DNA of 38,658 nucleotides from JAUNQW01 sp043424615 (GCA_043424615.1 JBHWOX010000040.1:1-38658); one strand, 5' to 3'; numbered from the stretch's first letter, positions 15,841 to 24,981 are shown. Numbers and translations are program-made. Notes: generated from the sequence alone by a model not told the origin.

Positions 15841-17271
15841 AACCTTTTTATTTTTGTCGCTGGCCAAATGATTCAAGGAGTCTTGAATGCGCTGAGCTAC
15901 TTCTTCTCTTTGGTCAATGAAAGAACGGTCAGCATCAAAGCTTAAAGGCTTGCCAAAACGAATTCTTTTCGCTTCATCATCGGCAAACAAAGGCACAAAT
16001 TGGATGCTTTGGTCGTGAGCCCTGCGGTAATATTTCTCTAAATGTAAAAAGCCTTGATAAATGGACCCCATCCTTTGCTGGTCAGAACTATAGTCAATAT
16101 CTGGAAAAATTAATAAGCTCTGACCTTTAGATAAAAGTTGGACACTCTCTTTCAGAGTATGAATAATCTCACGAGATTGGCGGTGGACAGCAACAGCCCC
16201 TGCCGAATCAAATAAGTGGGCAACATAGTATGAAAGAGGACAGGCCAAGAGATGGGCAAGAGTTTTTGGCAGGCCAAAGCGGTCGGTCAAGGTATAAGAC
16301 ATATAATGGTCATAGGCATCCTGCTGCTTAGCAAAAACATCTAGCCCCCACAAGCGAAGAATGATATCTTCACTCAGCCATAGCATAATAGCCACGGGTC
16401 CCAACATATTCTGATGGTGGGAGACAAATACAGTCGGCCGGTCAAAGTCTAAACCAGCTGGGACATGGTAGCGATATTGAGGAAGAAACATCCGACCAAT
16501 AAAGCGAGTGAAGCGAAACAAAGTCCCATAGCTGTCTTTTTTTAATTCACGGCGGTGGCCACGAACCAGCTCCCGCATCCAATTGCTATGAAGAACGATT
16601 AAGGGATGGGCAATTTTCAAGGAATCCCGCACCGTCCGGTAATGAGAACGGTGGTCTTCCTCGTAAACCGTCGTAATGTCATAACGCACCACTCGTTTGC
16701 GGTGGGTAGTCATATAGACAAGCATATTCATCTCAAAATCAAAATCATGGCCAGGGATGTTTAACAGGGCGGGTAGTTCAGAACGTCGAATGCCCCTTAA
16801 ACCCGTTTGGGTATCGGCATAATAACGGTGGAATAAAAAGAAAAAGACTCGGGAGGTCAATCGATTCCCTACATACGAACGGTCTGGGACATTGTCCGTT
16901 TTAAAATCTCGCATGCCCAGAATATAGTCACAAGGATACTGAAGCATGAATTCTCCCAAACGAATGACATCTTCCACCAAGTGTTGGCCATCCGCGTCGG
17001 CGGTTACTAGCCCTTCAATATCTGGACAGCGGCGGTTGAGATAAGCCATTCCAATTTTTAATGCATAACCCTTACCGTGATTTTTAGGATAGGATAAAAC
17101 ATCCACTTGGGGAAGGTCATGAATGGCTTGAAAAATTGGCCGGGAACCTTCCCCACTTCCATCGTCAACAACGACAACCTTAGCTGCCCCTTCTTTGACC
17201 AATTGACTCACATAGCCAATCAACTGCCTCTGGGGGTGGTAAGCTGGAATCAAGACGGCAAATTTTTTCAT
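15838..17271 (-). CDS. Glycosyltransferase family 2 / PlsC-like acyltransferase fusion
   Basis: A 477-aa two-domain protein. Residues 1-225 are a GT2 glycosyltransferase of the dolichyl-phosphate-mannose-synthase-like type: VVVVDDGSG (Asp36/Asp37), ADADGQH (91-97) as the DxD site, and DTQTGLRGIRR. Residues ~250-477 resemble a lysophospholipid acyltransferase. SHHQNMLGP (284-292) sits where the HX4D motif belongs but lacks the Asp. AVAVHRQS (359-366) resembles motif II, and LLIFPDIDYSS (387-396) stands in place of FPEGTRS. I chose the ATG at 17271 because GGAGG is 6 bases upstream. It follows glmM by 25 bases, so it is the last gene of the cdaA-cdaR-glmM operon. It may act in envelope glycolipid synthesis, but acyltransferase activity is doubtful given the altered motifs. 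Confidence 0.8.
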   Translation of the reverse strand: MKKFAVLIPAYHPQRQLIGYVSQLVKEGAAKVVVVDDGSGEGSRPIFQAIHDLPQVDVLSYPKNHGKGYALKIGMAYLNRRCPDIEGLVTADADGQHLVEDVIRLGEFMLQYPCDYILGMRDFKTDNVPDRSYVGNRLTSRVFFFLFHRYYADTQTGLRGIRRSELPALLNIPGHDFDFEMNMLVYMTTHRKRVVRYDITTVYEEDHRSHYRTVRDSLKIAHPLIVLHSNWMRELVRGHRRELKKDSYGTLFRFTRFIGRMFLPQYRYHVPAGLDFDRPTVFVSHHQNMLGPVAIMLWLSEDIILRLWGLDVFAKQQDAYDHYMSYTLTDRFGLPKTLAHLLACPLSYYVAHLFDSAGAVAVHRQSREIIHTLKESVQLLSKGQSLLIFPDIDYSSDQQRMGSIYQGFLHLEKYYRRAHDQSIQFVPLFADDEAKRIRFGKPLSFDADRSFIDQREEVAQRIQDSLNHLASDKNKKV

Positions 17272-17296
17272 CATCTACCTCCATAGGAATTGGACA

Positions 17297-18649
17297 TTAT
17301 AAACCGAGTTGTTGGATGACCTCCGCGATTTCTTGGGCGTAAGCTTCACACTCTTCTTGGCTTTCTGCTTCCACCATGACACGCAGTAAAGCTTCTGTCC
17401 CACTGGCACGAACGAGGACACGACCATTGCCTGATAATTTTTCTTCTACTTGCTCAACCGCATCTTGTAAGTCAGGGTGAGCCATGCAGGCTTTTTTATC
17501 ATTAACTTCTACATTGACTAAAGTTTGGGGGTAAATGTCCATTTCATCAGCTAATTCAGCCAAGCTTTTTTCAGAAATTTTGACAATATACAGTAAGAGA
17601 ATCCCCGTCAGTAAACCATCACCCGTCGTATGCAAGTCGCCTAAAACGATATGGCCGGATTGCTCCCCACCAAAGTTATAGCCTTCTTTATTCATCTCTT
17701 CGACTACATAACGGTCGCCCACCTGGGTTTGGACCGTTTGGATATCGAGTTTTTCAAGTGATTTATACAGGCCTAAATTGGACATGACTGTCGTTACCAC
17801 TGTATCTTTTTTCAACATGGCTTCTTGGTGGAGGTATTTTCCAATGATGTACATGATCTGATCACCATTGACCACGCGTCCTTTTTCGTCGACCGCTATA
17901 CAACGGTCCCCATCACCATCAAAGGCCAAACCGGCATCGGCTTCTAATTCGACGACTTTTTCAGCCAAGGCTTCCGGATGAGTCGATCCGCAATTTTCGT
18001 TGATATTCAAACCATCAGGCGAAGCGTTGATGATTTCAAAGTCATCTGTTTCTAAATCAGCAAATAAGCGAGCCAGTAAATCGCTGCTGGCACCATTCGC
18101 CCCGTCTAGAACGACTTTCATTCCTGATAAGTCGCCGTCAATAGCCTGGGTCAAGAATTGGATATATTTGGCTGATCCTTCTTTATAAGGGTGAACGATC
18201 CCTAAATCTTCAGCACTCGGACGAGGCAAGTGGTCGTCTTCATGCAACAAGCTTTCAATCTCATTTTCTTCTTCATCATCTAATTTATAACCATCGGCAC
18301 CGATAAATTTGATGCCGTTATCTTTGGCTGGATTATGGGAAGCGGTGATCATAATTCCACCGGCGGCTTGTTGGAAACGAATTAAATAAGCCAAGCCTGG
18401 AGTGGTCATTTCACCTAAACGCATCACATCCACACCAACCGATAAGAGGCCAGCAATCAATGCATTTTCAAGCATAACGCCTGATCGTCGTGTATCGCGT
18501 GCGACTAAAACTTGAGAACGTTCTTCTTCTGGGTCATCGTGTTCTTTTAAGACCCAACCTCCAAATCGTCCTAATTTAAATGCTAATTCTGGCGTTAATT
18601 CTGTGTTTGCTTCTCCTCTAACGCCATCTGTTCCAAAATATTTAGCCAT
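17297..18649 (-). CDS. glmM: Phosphoglucosamine mutase
   Basis: A 450-aa enzyme converting glucosamine-6-phosphate to glucosamine-1-phosphate for UDP-GlcNAc and peptidoglycan synthesis. The phosphoserine loop ITASHNPAKDNGIK has its active Ser at 104. The metal loop is DGDGDRC, the sugar loop is GGEQSGH, and the phosphate loop is VRASGTEALLRV. AAAGGAG lies 7 bases before the ATG. It is the third gene of the conserved cdaA-cdaR-glmM unit, in which GlmM is known in other Firmicutes to bind and inhibit CdaA. Confidence 0.98.
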   Translation of the reverse strand: MAKYFGTDGVRGEANTELTPELAFKLGRFGGWVLKEHDDPEEERSQVLVARDTRRSGVMLENALIAGLLSVGVDVMRLGEMTTPGLAYLIRFQQAAGGIMITASHNPAKDNGIKFIGADGYKLDDEEENEIESLLHEDDHLPRPSAEDLGIVHPYKEGSAKYIQFLTQAIDGDLSGMKVVLDGANGASSDLLARLFADLETDDFEIINASPDGLNINENCGSTHPEALAEKVVELEADAGLAFDGDGDRCIAVDEKGRVVNGDQIMYIIGKYLHQEAMLKKDTVVTTVMSNLGLYKSLEKLDIQTVQTQVGDRYVVEEMNKEGYNFGGEQSGHIVLGDLHTTGDGLLTGILLLYIVKISEKSLAELADEMDIYPQTLVNVEVNDKKACMAHPDLQDAVEQVEEKLSGNGRVLVRASGTEALLRVMVEAESQEECEAYAQEIAEVIQQLGL

Positions 18650-18687
18650 TGTTTATCTCCTTTATATGATAAGTCTCACTTATCGTT

Positions 18688-19815
18688 CTAAGCTTCTTTT
18701 TCTTTTTCATCTAGTGAAGAGCGGCTACTTTTTGAACTTGAATAATTTCTTTCTTGCTGACCGGTCTCTTCTTCATTTTCTTCTACTCTTTGTTCTTCTT
18801 CCGTCGGGGAGTTATTTGTTTCTGGTTCTCCCCTGCTCGTATTGTCTTTTGCTTGGGCATTGATGACCACGGTCACAGCATCTAAAGACATTTCTGTTAC
18901 CCCTAGCGGACGTTGTAAATCAATGGTCCGGCTGGTCGAACTAGTGATACCATCTAAGTTGACGACCACGGGAATGTTTGTAATCTGGTTGAGAATCGAC
19001 TGAGGACCTCGAATGGTAATTTCCCCCATTTGGTCGCTGGCAATGTCGACGTCATAGTCAAAACCTTCGACCCCTCCTCGACTTTCCACGCGGATAGGGA
19101 CTTCTTTTTCTGCCCCTGAGATGGGAATGCTGACATTAATTTGAGCAGGTTCAACACTGACATCCAAAAGTTCTCCTTGGGCATCATAGGCTGTTACAGG
19201 ATAGCTGGCATTGATATTTTCAGAGTATGGGGCTTCTTCTTCTGGAATGGTCACTACCACCCGGTCTACTTTTTCAATCTCTGATTGAGGACCGGAAAGC
19301 AAGGCGCGGTGGTCGGACAACTGAGCTTCCCCCACTTGGAAACCTTCTGCCACTAAACTTTCATCAAATTCTAAACCAACCTCGAACTCCTGGCTAACCC
19401 GCCGTTCGATCGTGATGTCAATTTTTTGAGGACTGAATTCGGCTTCCACCCGATTAGGAAGGTCTTGGATTTGAAGTTCGATGGTATGTTCTCCTATTCC
19501 CATGGCATTTAAGTCGGGGGTTTCGGCTGTAATATTAGAGGTCGCCATAAATTGAGTTACCAAAGATTGGGGGCCTTTTAATTTAACGTTGGCACTCTGT
19601 GGGATGCCAGTCACATAATAACGTTCAGAATCCACATTGATTTCAATAGGAATTTCTTCCAACATTTCTTCAGTGGTCACACTGGCGTTGGAGCCAGGGT
19701 TGAGAGAACTGACAGACCGAGAATTTTCGTAATTGACAAACAAGAAAAGCAAAATAGCCACAACAAAAGCAAGTAATCGCATCGGCCAGCGGTTTATATC
19801 TTGATGACGGTGCAT
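18688..19815 (-). CDS. cdaR: CdaR, YbbR-domain regulator of diadenylate cyclase
   Basis: A 375-aa extracytoplasmic protein with one N-terminal membrane anchor (MRLLAFVVAILLFLFVNYENS). It is followed by several YbbR domains (about residues 50-320; repeated IPIEINV, EVGLEFDE, VPIRVESR and IPVVVNL strands). A low-complexity Glu/Ser/Arg tail is typical of Lactobacillales homologues. CdaR interacts with and modulates the membrane cyclase CdaA. Its ATG overlaps the cdaA stop (TAATG), indicating translational coupling. The function is known from homologous systems. Confidence 0.93.
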   Translation of the reverse strand: MHRHQDINRWPMRLLAFVVAILLFLFVNYENSRSVSSLNPGSNASVTTEEMLEEIPIEINVDSERYYVTGIPQSANVKLKGPQSLVTQFMATSNITAETPDLNAMGIGEHTIELQIQDLPNRVEAEFSPQKIDITIERRVSQEFEVGLEFDESLVAEGFQVGEAQLSDHRALLSGPQSEIEKVDRVVVTIPEEEAPYSENINASYPVTAYDAQGELLDVSVEPAQINVSIPISGAEKEVPIRVESRGGVEGFDYDVDIASDQMGEITIRGPQSILNQITNIPVVVNLDGITSSTSRTIDLQRPLGVTEMSLDAVTVVINAQAKDNTSRGEPETNNSPTEEEQRVEENEEETGQQERNYSSSKSSRSSLDEKEKEA

Positions 19816-20657
19816 TAAGAATCTCTCCCCTCTTTGAAACGACCACGAATTCTATCAATCAAAGATTGGTTTTCAGCAGCTGGATGGGTGACTAATTCAT
19901 TAATCAAGTATTTTTGAGCTTCTTCGAATTCTAAATCGGCTAGCATCTTCGATCCATTGGTAATGCTGACCGCCCCGGTTTCTTCAGAAACAACCACCGT
20001 GATAGCATCTGTTTCTTCACTTAAACCAATAGCTGCCCGGTGGCGGGTCCCATATTTTTTAGGAACCGATGGATTTTCAGATAAGGGCAAATAAGAGGCT
20101 GCTGACGCAATCCGTTTGCCCTGCAAAATAACTGCACCATCATGAAGAGGCGTATTAGGAATAAAGATATTAATGAGAAGTTGGGAACTAATGACCGAAT
20201 CAATGGGGATTCCCGTGTCCACAAACTCATTTAATTTAGCATCGCGTTCAATCGAAATCAGAGCCCCGATTTTACGGCGGGCCATGTATTTGACGGCTTC
20301 CATAATTTCTTCAATGATTTCTTCATTTTCTGTGATAGCCGATTTGCCACGGCGTTCAAACATATTCCCCCGACCCAGGTGTTCCAAGGCTTTTCTGAGC
20401 TCGGGTTGGAAGATGACGATGAGGGCAATCGCTGACCATTGAATCACATAATCAATAATATATTCTGTGGTCTGTAGTCCAACAAAAGATGAAATAAACT
20501 TGAACAAAATAATGATAGCAATACCATTGAGCAACTGCATGGCTCGGGTATTACGAAACAACTTCAGAATCTGATAAATAATAAATGTCACGATAAAAAT
20601 ATCTGCCATACTGATTAAGGTTCGTATGGTAAATAATTGTGACCAATCAAAGTTCAA
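19815..20657 (-). CDS. cdaA: Membrane diadenylate cyclase CdaA
   Basis: A 280-aa enzyme making the second messenger c-di-AMP from two ATP; c-di-AMP controls potassium, osmolyte and wall homeostasis. Three N-terminal membrane helices (about residues 12-90) precede the DAC domain with DGA at 173-175 (LHDGAVIL) and RHR at 205-207 (GTRHRAAIGLSE), both catalytic motifs intact. The start is TTG (20655-20657), with AGGAGG 7 bases upstream; no nearby ATG fits. It is the first gene of the cdaA-cdaR-glmM-fusion operon. A minus-strand TATAAT at 20688-20693 may be its -10, but no good -35 was seen. Confidence 0.96.
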   Translation of the reverse strand: MNFDWSQLFTIRTLISMADIFIVTFIIYQILKLFRNTRAMQLLNGIAIIILFKFISSFVGLQTTEYIIDYVIQWSAIALIVIFQPELRKALEHLGRGNMFERRGKSAITENEEIIEEIMEAVKYMARRKIGALISIERDAKLNEFVDTGIPIDSVISSQLLINIFIPNTPLHDGAVILQGKRIASAASYLPLSENPSVPKKYGTRHRAAIGLSEETDAITVVVSEETGAVSITNGSKMLADLEFEEAQKYLINELVTHPAAENQSLIDRIRGRFKEGRDS

Positions 20658-20810
20658 ACTAAGCCCTCCTTTTATCCATGTCGGTTAATTATAACATAAT
20701 TTATATTCCTTGGCGGCTCAGAGCAAACATCCTCACGATATATTAATAACTTGAAAAGTATACAACTCCTCCCTTCAGATTTCAAATCAGAGCTGTCCTT
20801 AAGCAAAAAA

Positions 20811-20852
20811 ACTCCCCCAACCCCGAGAATGACATCTCAGAGTTTAGGGGAG
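20811..20852 (-). terminator. Terminator of the heterodimeric ABC exporter operon
   Basis: A long imperfect stem on the minus strand has CTCCCC and GGGGAG outer arms and GAGA/TCTC inner arms around a TGTCAT loop. It ends in seven T's and lies directly past the stop codon at 20859. Confidence 0.83.
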
Positions 20853-20858
20853 ATCAAT

Positions 20859-22613
20859 TTATTGTTCAAATTGGCTGTTGTAGAGAGAAGCGTATAAACC
20901 GTCTTTTTCTAAGAGCTGGTCATGGTTCCCAATTTCTACAATATTACCGTCACGCATGACGATGATGCGGTCAGCGTTTTGAATGGTCGAGAGGCGGTGG
21001 GCAATGACAAAGCTGGTTCGCCCTTCCATCAAGCGATCCATGGCATCTTGAATCAAAGCTTCCATCCGTGTATCCACAGAAGAAGTCGCCTCATCTAAAA
21101 TCAAGATTTGTGGGTCACTGATAAGAGCCCGGGCAATGGTCAAGAGTTGTTTTTGCCCTGCCGACACATTGGATGATTCTTGGTCAATCATAGAATCATA
21201 AGCTTGGGGGAGAGATTCGATATAGTCATGAACATGGCAAGCTTGAGCCGCTTGGCGAATCTCTTCGTCAGTCGCATCCAAATCAGCAAATTGTAAGTTT
21301 TCTTTAATGGTTCCTTCAAACAACCACGTATCTTGCAAGACCATGCCGAATTGGCGGCGGTAGTCTTGGCGTTTGAGCTGGCGGATATCCATGCCATCCA
21401 CCGTGATACGTCCTTGATCCACGTCATAGAAACGCATGAGCAAGTTAATCATTGTTGTTTTCCCTGCTCCGGTTGGCCCCACAATAGCAATCATTTCTCC
21501 TGCTTTTACATCAATATCAAAATTCTCAATTAAAGACTGGTCATCCGTATAGGAGAAATCCACTTGGTCGAAGCTGACTTGACCACTCAAAGGCTCTTCC
21601 AGTTCGGTGCTGTAGTCTTGAGATTCTTCTTCAGCTTCCAAGACTTCAAAGACCCGGTCAATGGCCGCTACGGCACTCTGAATGAGGCCGGAGATTTGCG
21701 AAATGATCTGCATAGGGTTAGCCACTTGCCAAGTATATTGGGCAAAGGCTTGTAAATTCCCGATGGTCAGCTGGCCTTGGAGAACAAAGAATCCACCCAG
21801 GGCTGCCACCAAAGTATAGGTCAAGTTAGAAATGAATCCTAAAACCGTACGCATATTTCCAGAAATAAAAGTGGCTCTAAAACCGGTGTCGATTAATTCA
21901 TCCGTAATGTCCGTGAAATCATTGTAGGCTTTTTCTTCCTGGTTAAATAATTTCAAGACTTCAAAAGCTGTAAATTTTTCTTGAACAAAACCATTCAAGT
22001 CCCCTAAAATATCTGCCTGTTCACGGAAGTAGGGTTGAGACTTAGAAATGATAAAGCGAGCAGCTATAATCGATGCTGGCACGCACAAGAGGACGATGAT
22101 GGACATCCGCCAGTCGATAATAATCATCATCAACATGGCGAATGAAATCGTCAAGACCGCATTGATGACTTGCAGCAAGGATTGCTGGAAGGCATTGGAA
22201 ATGGATTCAATATCCGATGTTAAGCGGTTTAAGATGTTACCGAACTGGTGGCGGTCAAAAAAGGAGACCGGCAAGCGATTCATCTTACGAATCATGTCCG
22301 CACGCAAGTCATAAATCATCTTTTGAACGGCTTCAGTGACAAAGTAGTTAGCGCCAAAGGTGGAGGTGTGGAAGATGAGACCACGAATGACATAGATGAT
22401 TAAAATAGTGAAAATGCCTTGGTAGTTAATACCAGCCCCTTCAACCCCTTGAATCATATCTTGCACATTGCTAGCTAACTCAGTCAGGATTAAACCAAAG
22501 ATAAAGGGTTCAACAACAGAAGCAATGACAGATAGAACTTGCAAGAATAGGCCGGTAAATAATTCACGTCGGTAAGGTTTAAAATAGGGCCATATTTTTT
22601 TGAATGCGTCCAT
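20859..22613 (-). CDS. ABC exporter half-transporter, catalytically canonical subunit
   Basis: A 584-aa half-transporter with a six-helix ABC exporter membrane domain (residues ~1-320) and one nucleotide-binding domain. The Walker A is GPTGAGKTT and the Walker B is LILDEATSSVD with its catalytic Glu intact. The signature is altered (VSAGQKQ instead of LSGGQ), and the H-loop is IAHRLSTIQ. Its start overlaps the stop of the partner gene (TAATG). The asymmetry (good Walker B here, good signature in the partner) is the known pattern of heterodimeric type IV exporters such as EfrCD, BmrCD and TM287/288. Drug or lipid efflux is likely; the substrate is unknown. Confidence 0.9.
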   Translation of the reverse strand: MDAFKKIWPYFKPYRRELFTGLFLQVLSVIASVVEPFIFGLILTELASNVQDMIQGVEGAGINYQGIFTILIIYVIRGLIFHTSTFGANYFVTEAVQKMIYDLRADMIRKMNRLPVSFFDRHQFGNILNRLTSDIESISNAFQQSLLQVINAVLTISFAMLMMIIIDWRMSIIVLLCVPASIIAARFIISKSQPYFREQADILGDLNGFVQEKFTAFEVLKLFNQEEKAYNDFTDITDELIDTGFRATFISGNMRTVLGFISNLTYTLVAALGGFFVLQGQLTIGNLQAFAQYTWQVANPMQIISQISGLIQSAVAAIDRVFEVLEAEEESQDYSTELEEPLSGQVSFDQVDFSYTDDQSLIENFDIDVKAGEMIAIVGPTGAGKTTMINLLMRFYDVDQGRITVDGMDIRQLKRQDYRRQFGMVLQDTWLFEGTIKENLQFADLDATDEEIRQAAQACHVHDYIESLPQAYDSMIDQESSNVSAGQKQLLTIARALISDPQILILDEATSSVDTRMEALIQDAMDRLMEGRTSFVIAHRLSTIQNADRIIVMRDGNIVEIGNHDQLLEKDGLYASLYNSQFEQ

Positions 22614-24352
22614 TATTGCACCTCCTCATCAGTGTCAGATTTTTCTTGAGATTGAGCAATTTCTTGGTAAATCCTATTGTTAGCTATCAATTCGTCATGA
22701 GTGCCCATGCCGACGATCTCACCACGGTCTAGAACGATAATTTTATCTGCCTGGGTGATAGAGGACACCCGCTGAGCAACAATCAAAACCGTTGAGTTTT
22801 GGCTGACCTCTTTCAAGCGGCGGCGGACCTTGGCATCTGTTTGGTAGTCTAGGGCTGAAAAACTGTCATCAAAAATATAGATAGCCGGGTCTTTCACAAT
22901 GGCTCGGGCAATGGATAAACGTTGCTTTTGCCCTCCGGATAAGTTGGTCCCACTCTCTGCCAAGAAGGAATCATAGCCATGGTCTAAATCCTGGATGAAT
23001 TCTTGGGCTTGGGCAATATCTGTCGCCAGATCCATTTCTTCTTTGCTAGCATCCGCTTTGCCGAGTCTCAAGTTTTCAGCAACGGTTCCCGTAAAGAGTT
23101 GGATTTTTTGGGGAACAAAACCAATTTTATCTCGCAGGGCGTGGAGTTGGTAATCTCTGACATCCACCCCGTCAATTAAAACCTGGCCCTGGCTGACATC
23201 ATAAAGTCGAGGAATGAGCTGGACGACAGACGATTTCCCACTTCCCGTACTTCCTATAAAGGCAATGGTTTGCCCTGGTTCAGCGGTAAAAGAGATATCT
23301 TTCAACACCAGATGGTCAGGTTCATCAGGATAAGCGAAATCAACCCCGTCGAATTCAATATAGCCCTGGGTCGGCGTTGAGGTTACCCCCTCTTCATTGA
23401 TTGAAATGCTCAATGGCAGGTCCATCATTTCTTCCAAACGGTGGGCAGAAGCGAGAGCACGAGGAGACAACATAAAAATTTGTGAAAAAATCATGATTGA
23501 AAATAAAGCCTGGAAAAGGTATTCACAAAAGGCCAAAATAGATCCAACTTCGATCACTTGACTTTCAATCAAACCGGTTGAAAACCATAAAGTAAAAACC
23601 GTCACCCACATCAATATATGGGCAAAAAGTGGGTTAGCCGCTCCCATTAATTTATTCAGTCGCATGGCCACATCGGCATAGTCATGGTTAGCGGATTGAA
23701 ATTTTTCTTCTTGCAGATCTTCTCGAGCAAAGGCACGAATCACTCTTAAACCGGTTAAGTTTTCTCGGGCATAGAGATTAATTTTATCCAAAATAACTTG
23801 CAGAGATTCAGATAAGGGGCGAGAACGTCTGACAATAAGATAGAAGATTAGAAAAATCACGGGCATGCTGGAAAATAGGATCCATGAGAGGCTAGGAGCG
23901 GTAGTAAAGATGAGGAAGATGCTCCCTCCTATCATTAAAATGGGGGTGGACCCACTCCGTAAGAGCATTTCAGTAAATTGCATGATAATAAAAGCATCAT
24001 TAATCATGCGGGTAATCATAGAAGGCACCCCAATTTCATCATACTCTTGATGAGAATAAAATTGGATCCGTTTATATAAATCATTCCGAATATCTCGAAC
24101 GACCCGGGTAGTGAGCTGGGAGGAAGCTAAAACGGTCAACAGGTTCCCAAAGAAACCCAAAATAACCAGTCCAAACATGCCTCCTACATTTTGCCAAAGA
24201 GCCGTTAAATCCCCTTGGACCAAGCTTTCATTCATGATGTTAGCTAAAATGGTCGGTAGGCCTAAACTCACGGCAACAAAAATAAGAGACCCTAAAAGGG
24301 TGAGCACTAAAGTCATGGGATATTTTTTAATATAAGACCAAATGTATTTCAT
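22613..24352 (-). CDS. ABC exporter half-transporter, degenerate-site subunit
   Basis: A 579-aa partner of the downstream subunit. An N-terminal six-helix membrane domain (SYIKKYPMTLVLTLLGSL onward) is followed by an NBD. The Walker A is GSTGSGKSS and the signature LSGGQKQRLSIARAI is intact. The Walker B reads IYIFDDSFSALD, with Asp replacing the catalytic Glu. The Q-loop region is IGFVPQKIQLF, and the switch His is replaced (VAQRVSS), as in degenerate sites of heterodimers. AGGAGGAG precedes the ATG. It is the first gene of the two-gene operon, with its own promoter and a leader hairpin. Confidence 0.9.
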   Translation of the reverse strand: MKYIWSYIKKYPMTLVLTLLGSLIFVAVSLGLPTILANIMNESLVQGDLTALWQNVGGMFGLVILGFFGNLLTVLASSQLTTRVVRDIRNDLYKRIQFYSHQEYDEIGVPSMITRMINDAFIIMQFTEMLLRSGSTPILMIGGSIFLIFTTAPSLSWILFSSMPVIFLIFYLIVRRSRPLSESLQVILDKINLYARENLTGLRVIRAFAREDLQEEKFQSANHDYADVAMRLNKLMGAANPLFAHILMWVTVFTLWFSTGLIESQVIEVGSILAFCEYLFQALFSIMIFSQIFMLSPRALASAHRLEEMMDLPLSISINEEGVTSTPTQGYIEFDGVDFAYPDEPDHLVLKDISFTAEPGQTIAFIGSTGSGKSSVVQLIPRLYDVSQGQVLIDGVDVRDYQLHALRDKIGFVPQKIQLFTGTVAENLRLGKADASKEEMDLATDIAQAQEFIQDLDHGYDSFLAESGTNLSGGQKQRLSIARAIVKDPAIYIFDDSFSALDYQTDAKVRRRLKEVSQNSTVLIVAQRVSSITQADKIIVLDRGEIVGMGTHDELIANNRIYQEIAQSQEKSDTDEEVQ

Positions 24353-24376
24353 TTTCTCCTCCTTTAAAAATAATTA

Positions 24377-24408
24377 AAAGACCTGGCAGAAAGCTGCCAA
24401 TGGCCTTT
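24377..24408 (-). promoter_or_regulatory. Leader hairpin (possible attenuator) of the ABC exporter operon
   Basis: Between promoter and start codon, the minus-strand RNA can fold AAAGGCC with GGUCUUU around an inner GGCAG-CUUU-CUGCC stem. It is followed by a U-rich stretch (UCUUUUAAUUAUUUUU). The outer helix needs a G-U pair that works only in the minus-strand transcript. The position about 20 bases after the predicted transcription start suggests an attenuator or translation control element, but no alternative fold was worked out. Confidence 0.5.
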
Positions 24409-24433
24409 GAAATCGAAAATCTTTATTATTTAA

Positions 24434-24461
24434 ATTCTACCACAGTCTCTTTAACAGTCAA
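24434..24461 (-). promoter_or_regulatory. Promoter of the ABC exporter operon
   Basis: On the minus strand TTGACT (24456-24461) and TAGAAT (24434-24439) are spaced 16 bases apart. This is a good sigma-A-type promoter about 80 bases ahead of the first start codon. Confidence 0.7.
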
Positions 24462-24505
24462 GGCGGTCACTTTTTTGGTACACTAGCTTTGGAAGGAGTG
24501 ATCCC

Positions 24506-24952
24506 ATGGCTACTCTTCAGGACATGAGCCTGGAAGCAAAACGCAATGCTCTAATTATCAAGCACATTCTCTACGGTGTTTTATTTTTTATCTACACCTT
24601 ATTTTTAATTATCCTCTTCGATATGCAAAAAGACCAAATTGTTTTTGACGGGGGCTATGCTTATTTTTTTGTTATTTATTTTTTACTGCCCCACCATGCC
24701 GCTTATTTTATGAGTTTACTTTTTCATTTACTAGCAGCTAATTTAAATAAAGGCTGGCTGATTGTTTTTTCAATCTTAGCTGATCTTTTTTCTGCTATTT
24801 TCTTAGCCTATGCGCTGGTGGTGGTGTGGACCAATCCCCACCAACTGACCCTGTGGGTGCTCAGCTGCATGCTGATTCCTTTAATTCTAGCCATCATCGC
24901 ACTTTTACAAATAGGCAAGCAAAAATGGATCTGTTATTTAAAAAAATCATAG
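24506..24952 (+). CDS. Unknown four-helix membrane protein
   Basis: 148 aa, family not recognised. Four hydrophobic segments are visible at about residues 20-41, 49-71, 83-107 and 113-136, with a short basic C-terminus ending YLKKS. AAGGAG lies 7 bases before the ATG, and a strong terminator follows, so it is a single-gene unit. A TGGTACACT extended -10-like motif (24476-24484) precedes it. No catalytic or binding motif is evident. It lies between an efflux pump (divergent) and a siderophore importer, which does not assign a function. Confidence 0.8.
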   Translation: MATLQDMSLEAKRNALIIKHILYGVLFFIYTLFLIILFDMQKDQIVFDGGYAYFFVIYFLLPHHAAYFMSLLFHLLAANLNKGWLIVFSILADLFSAIFLAYALVVVWTNPHQLTLWVLSCMLIPLILAIIALLQIGKQKWICYLKKS

Positions 24953-24981
24953 TTGTCTTGTTATTCAATAATGGTCATATG

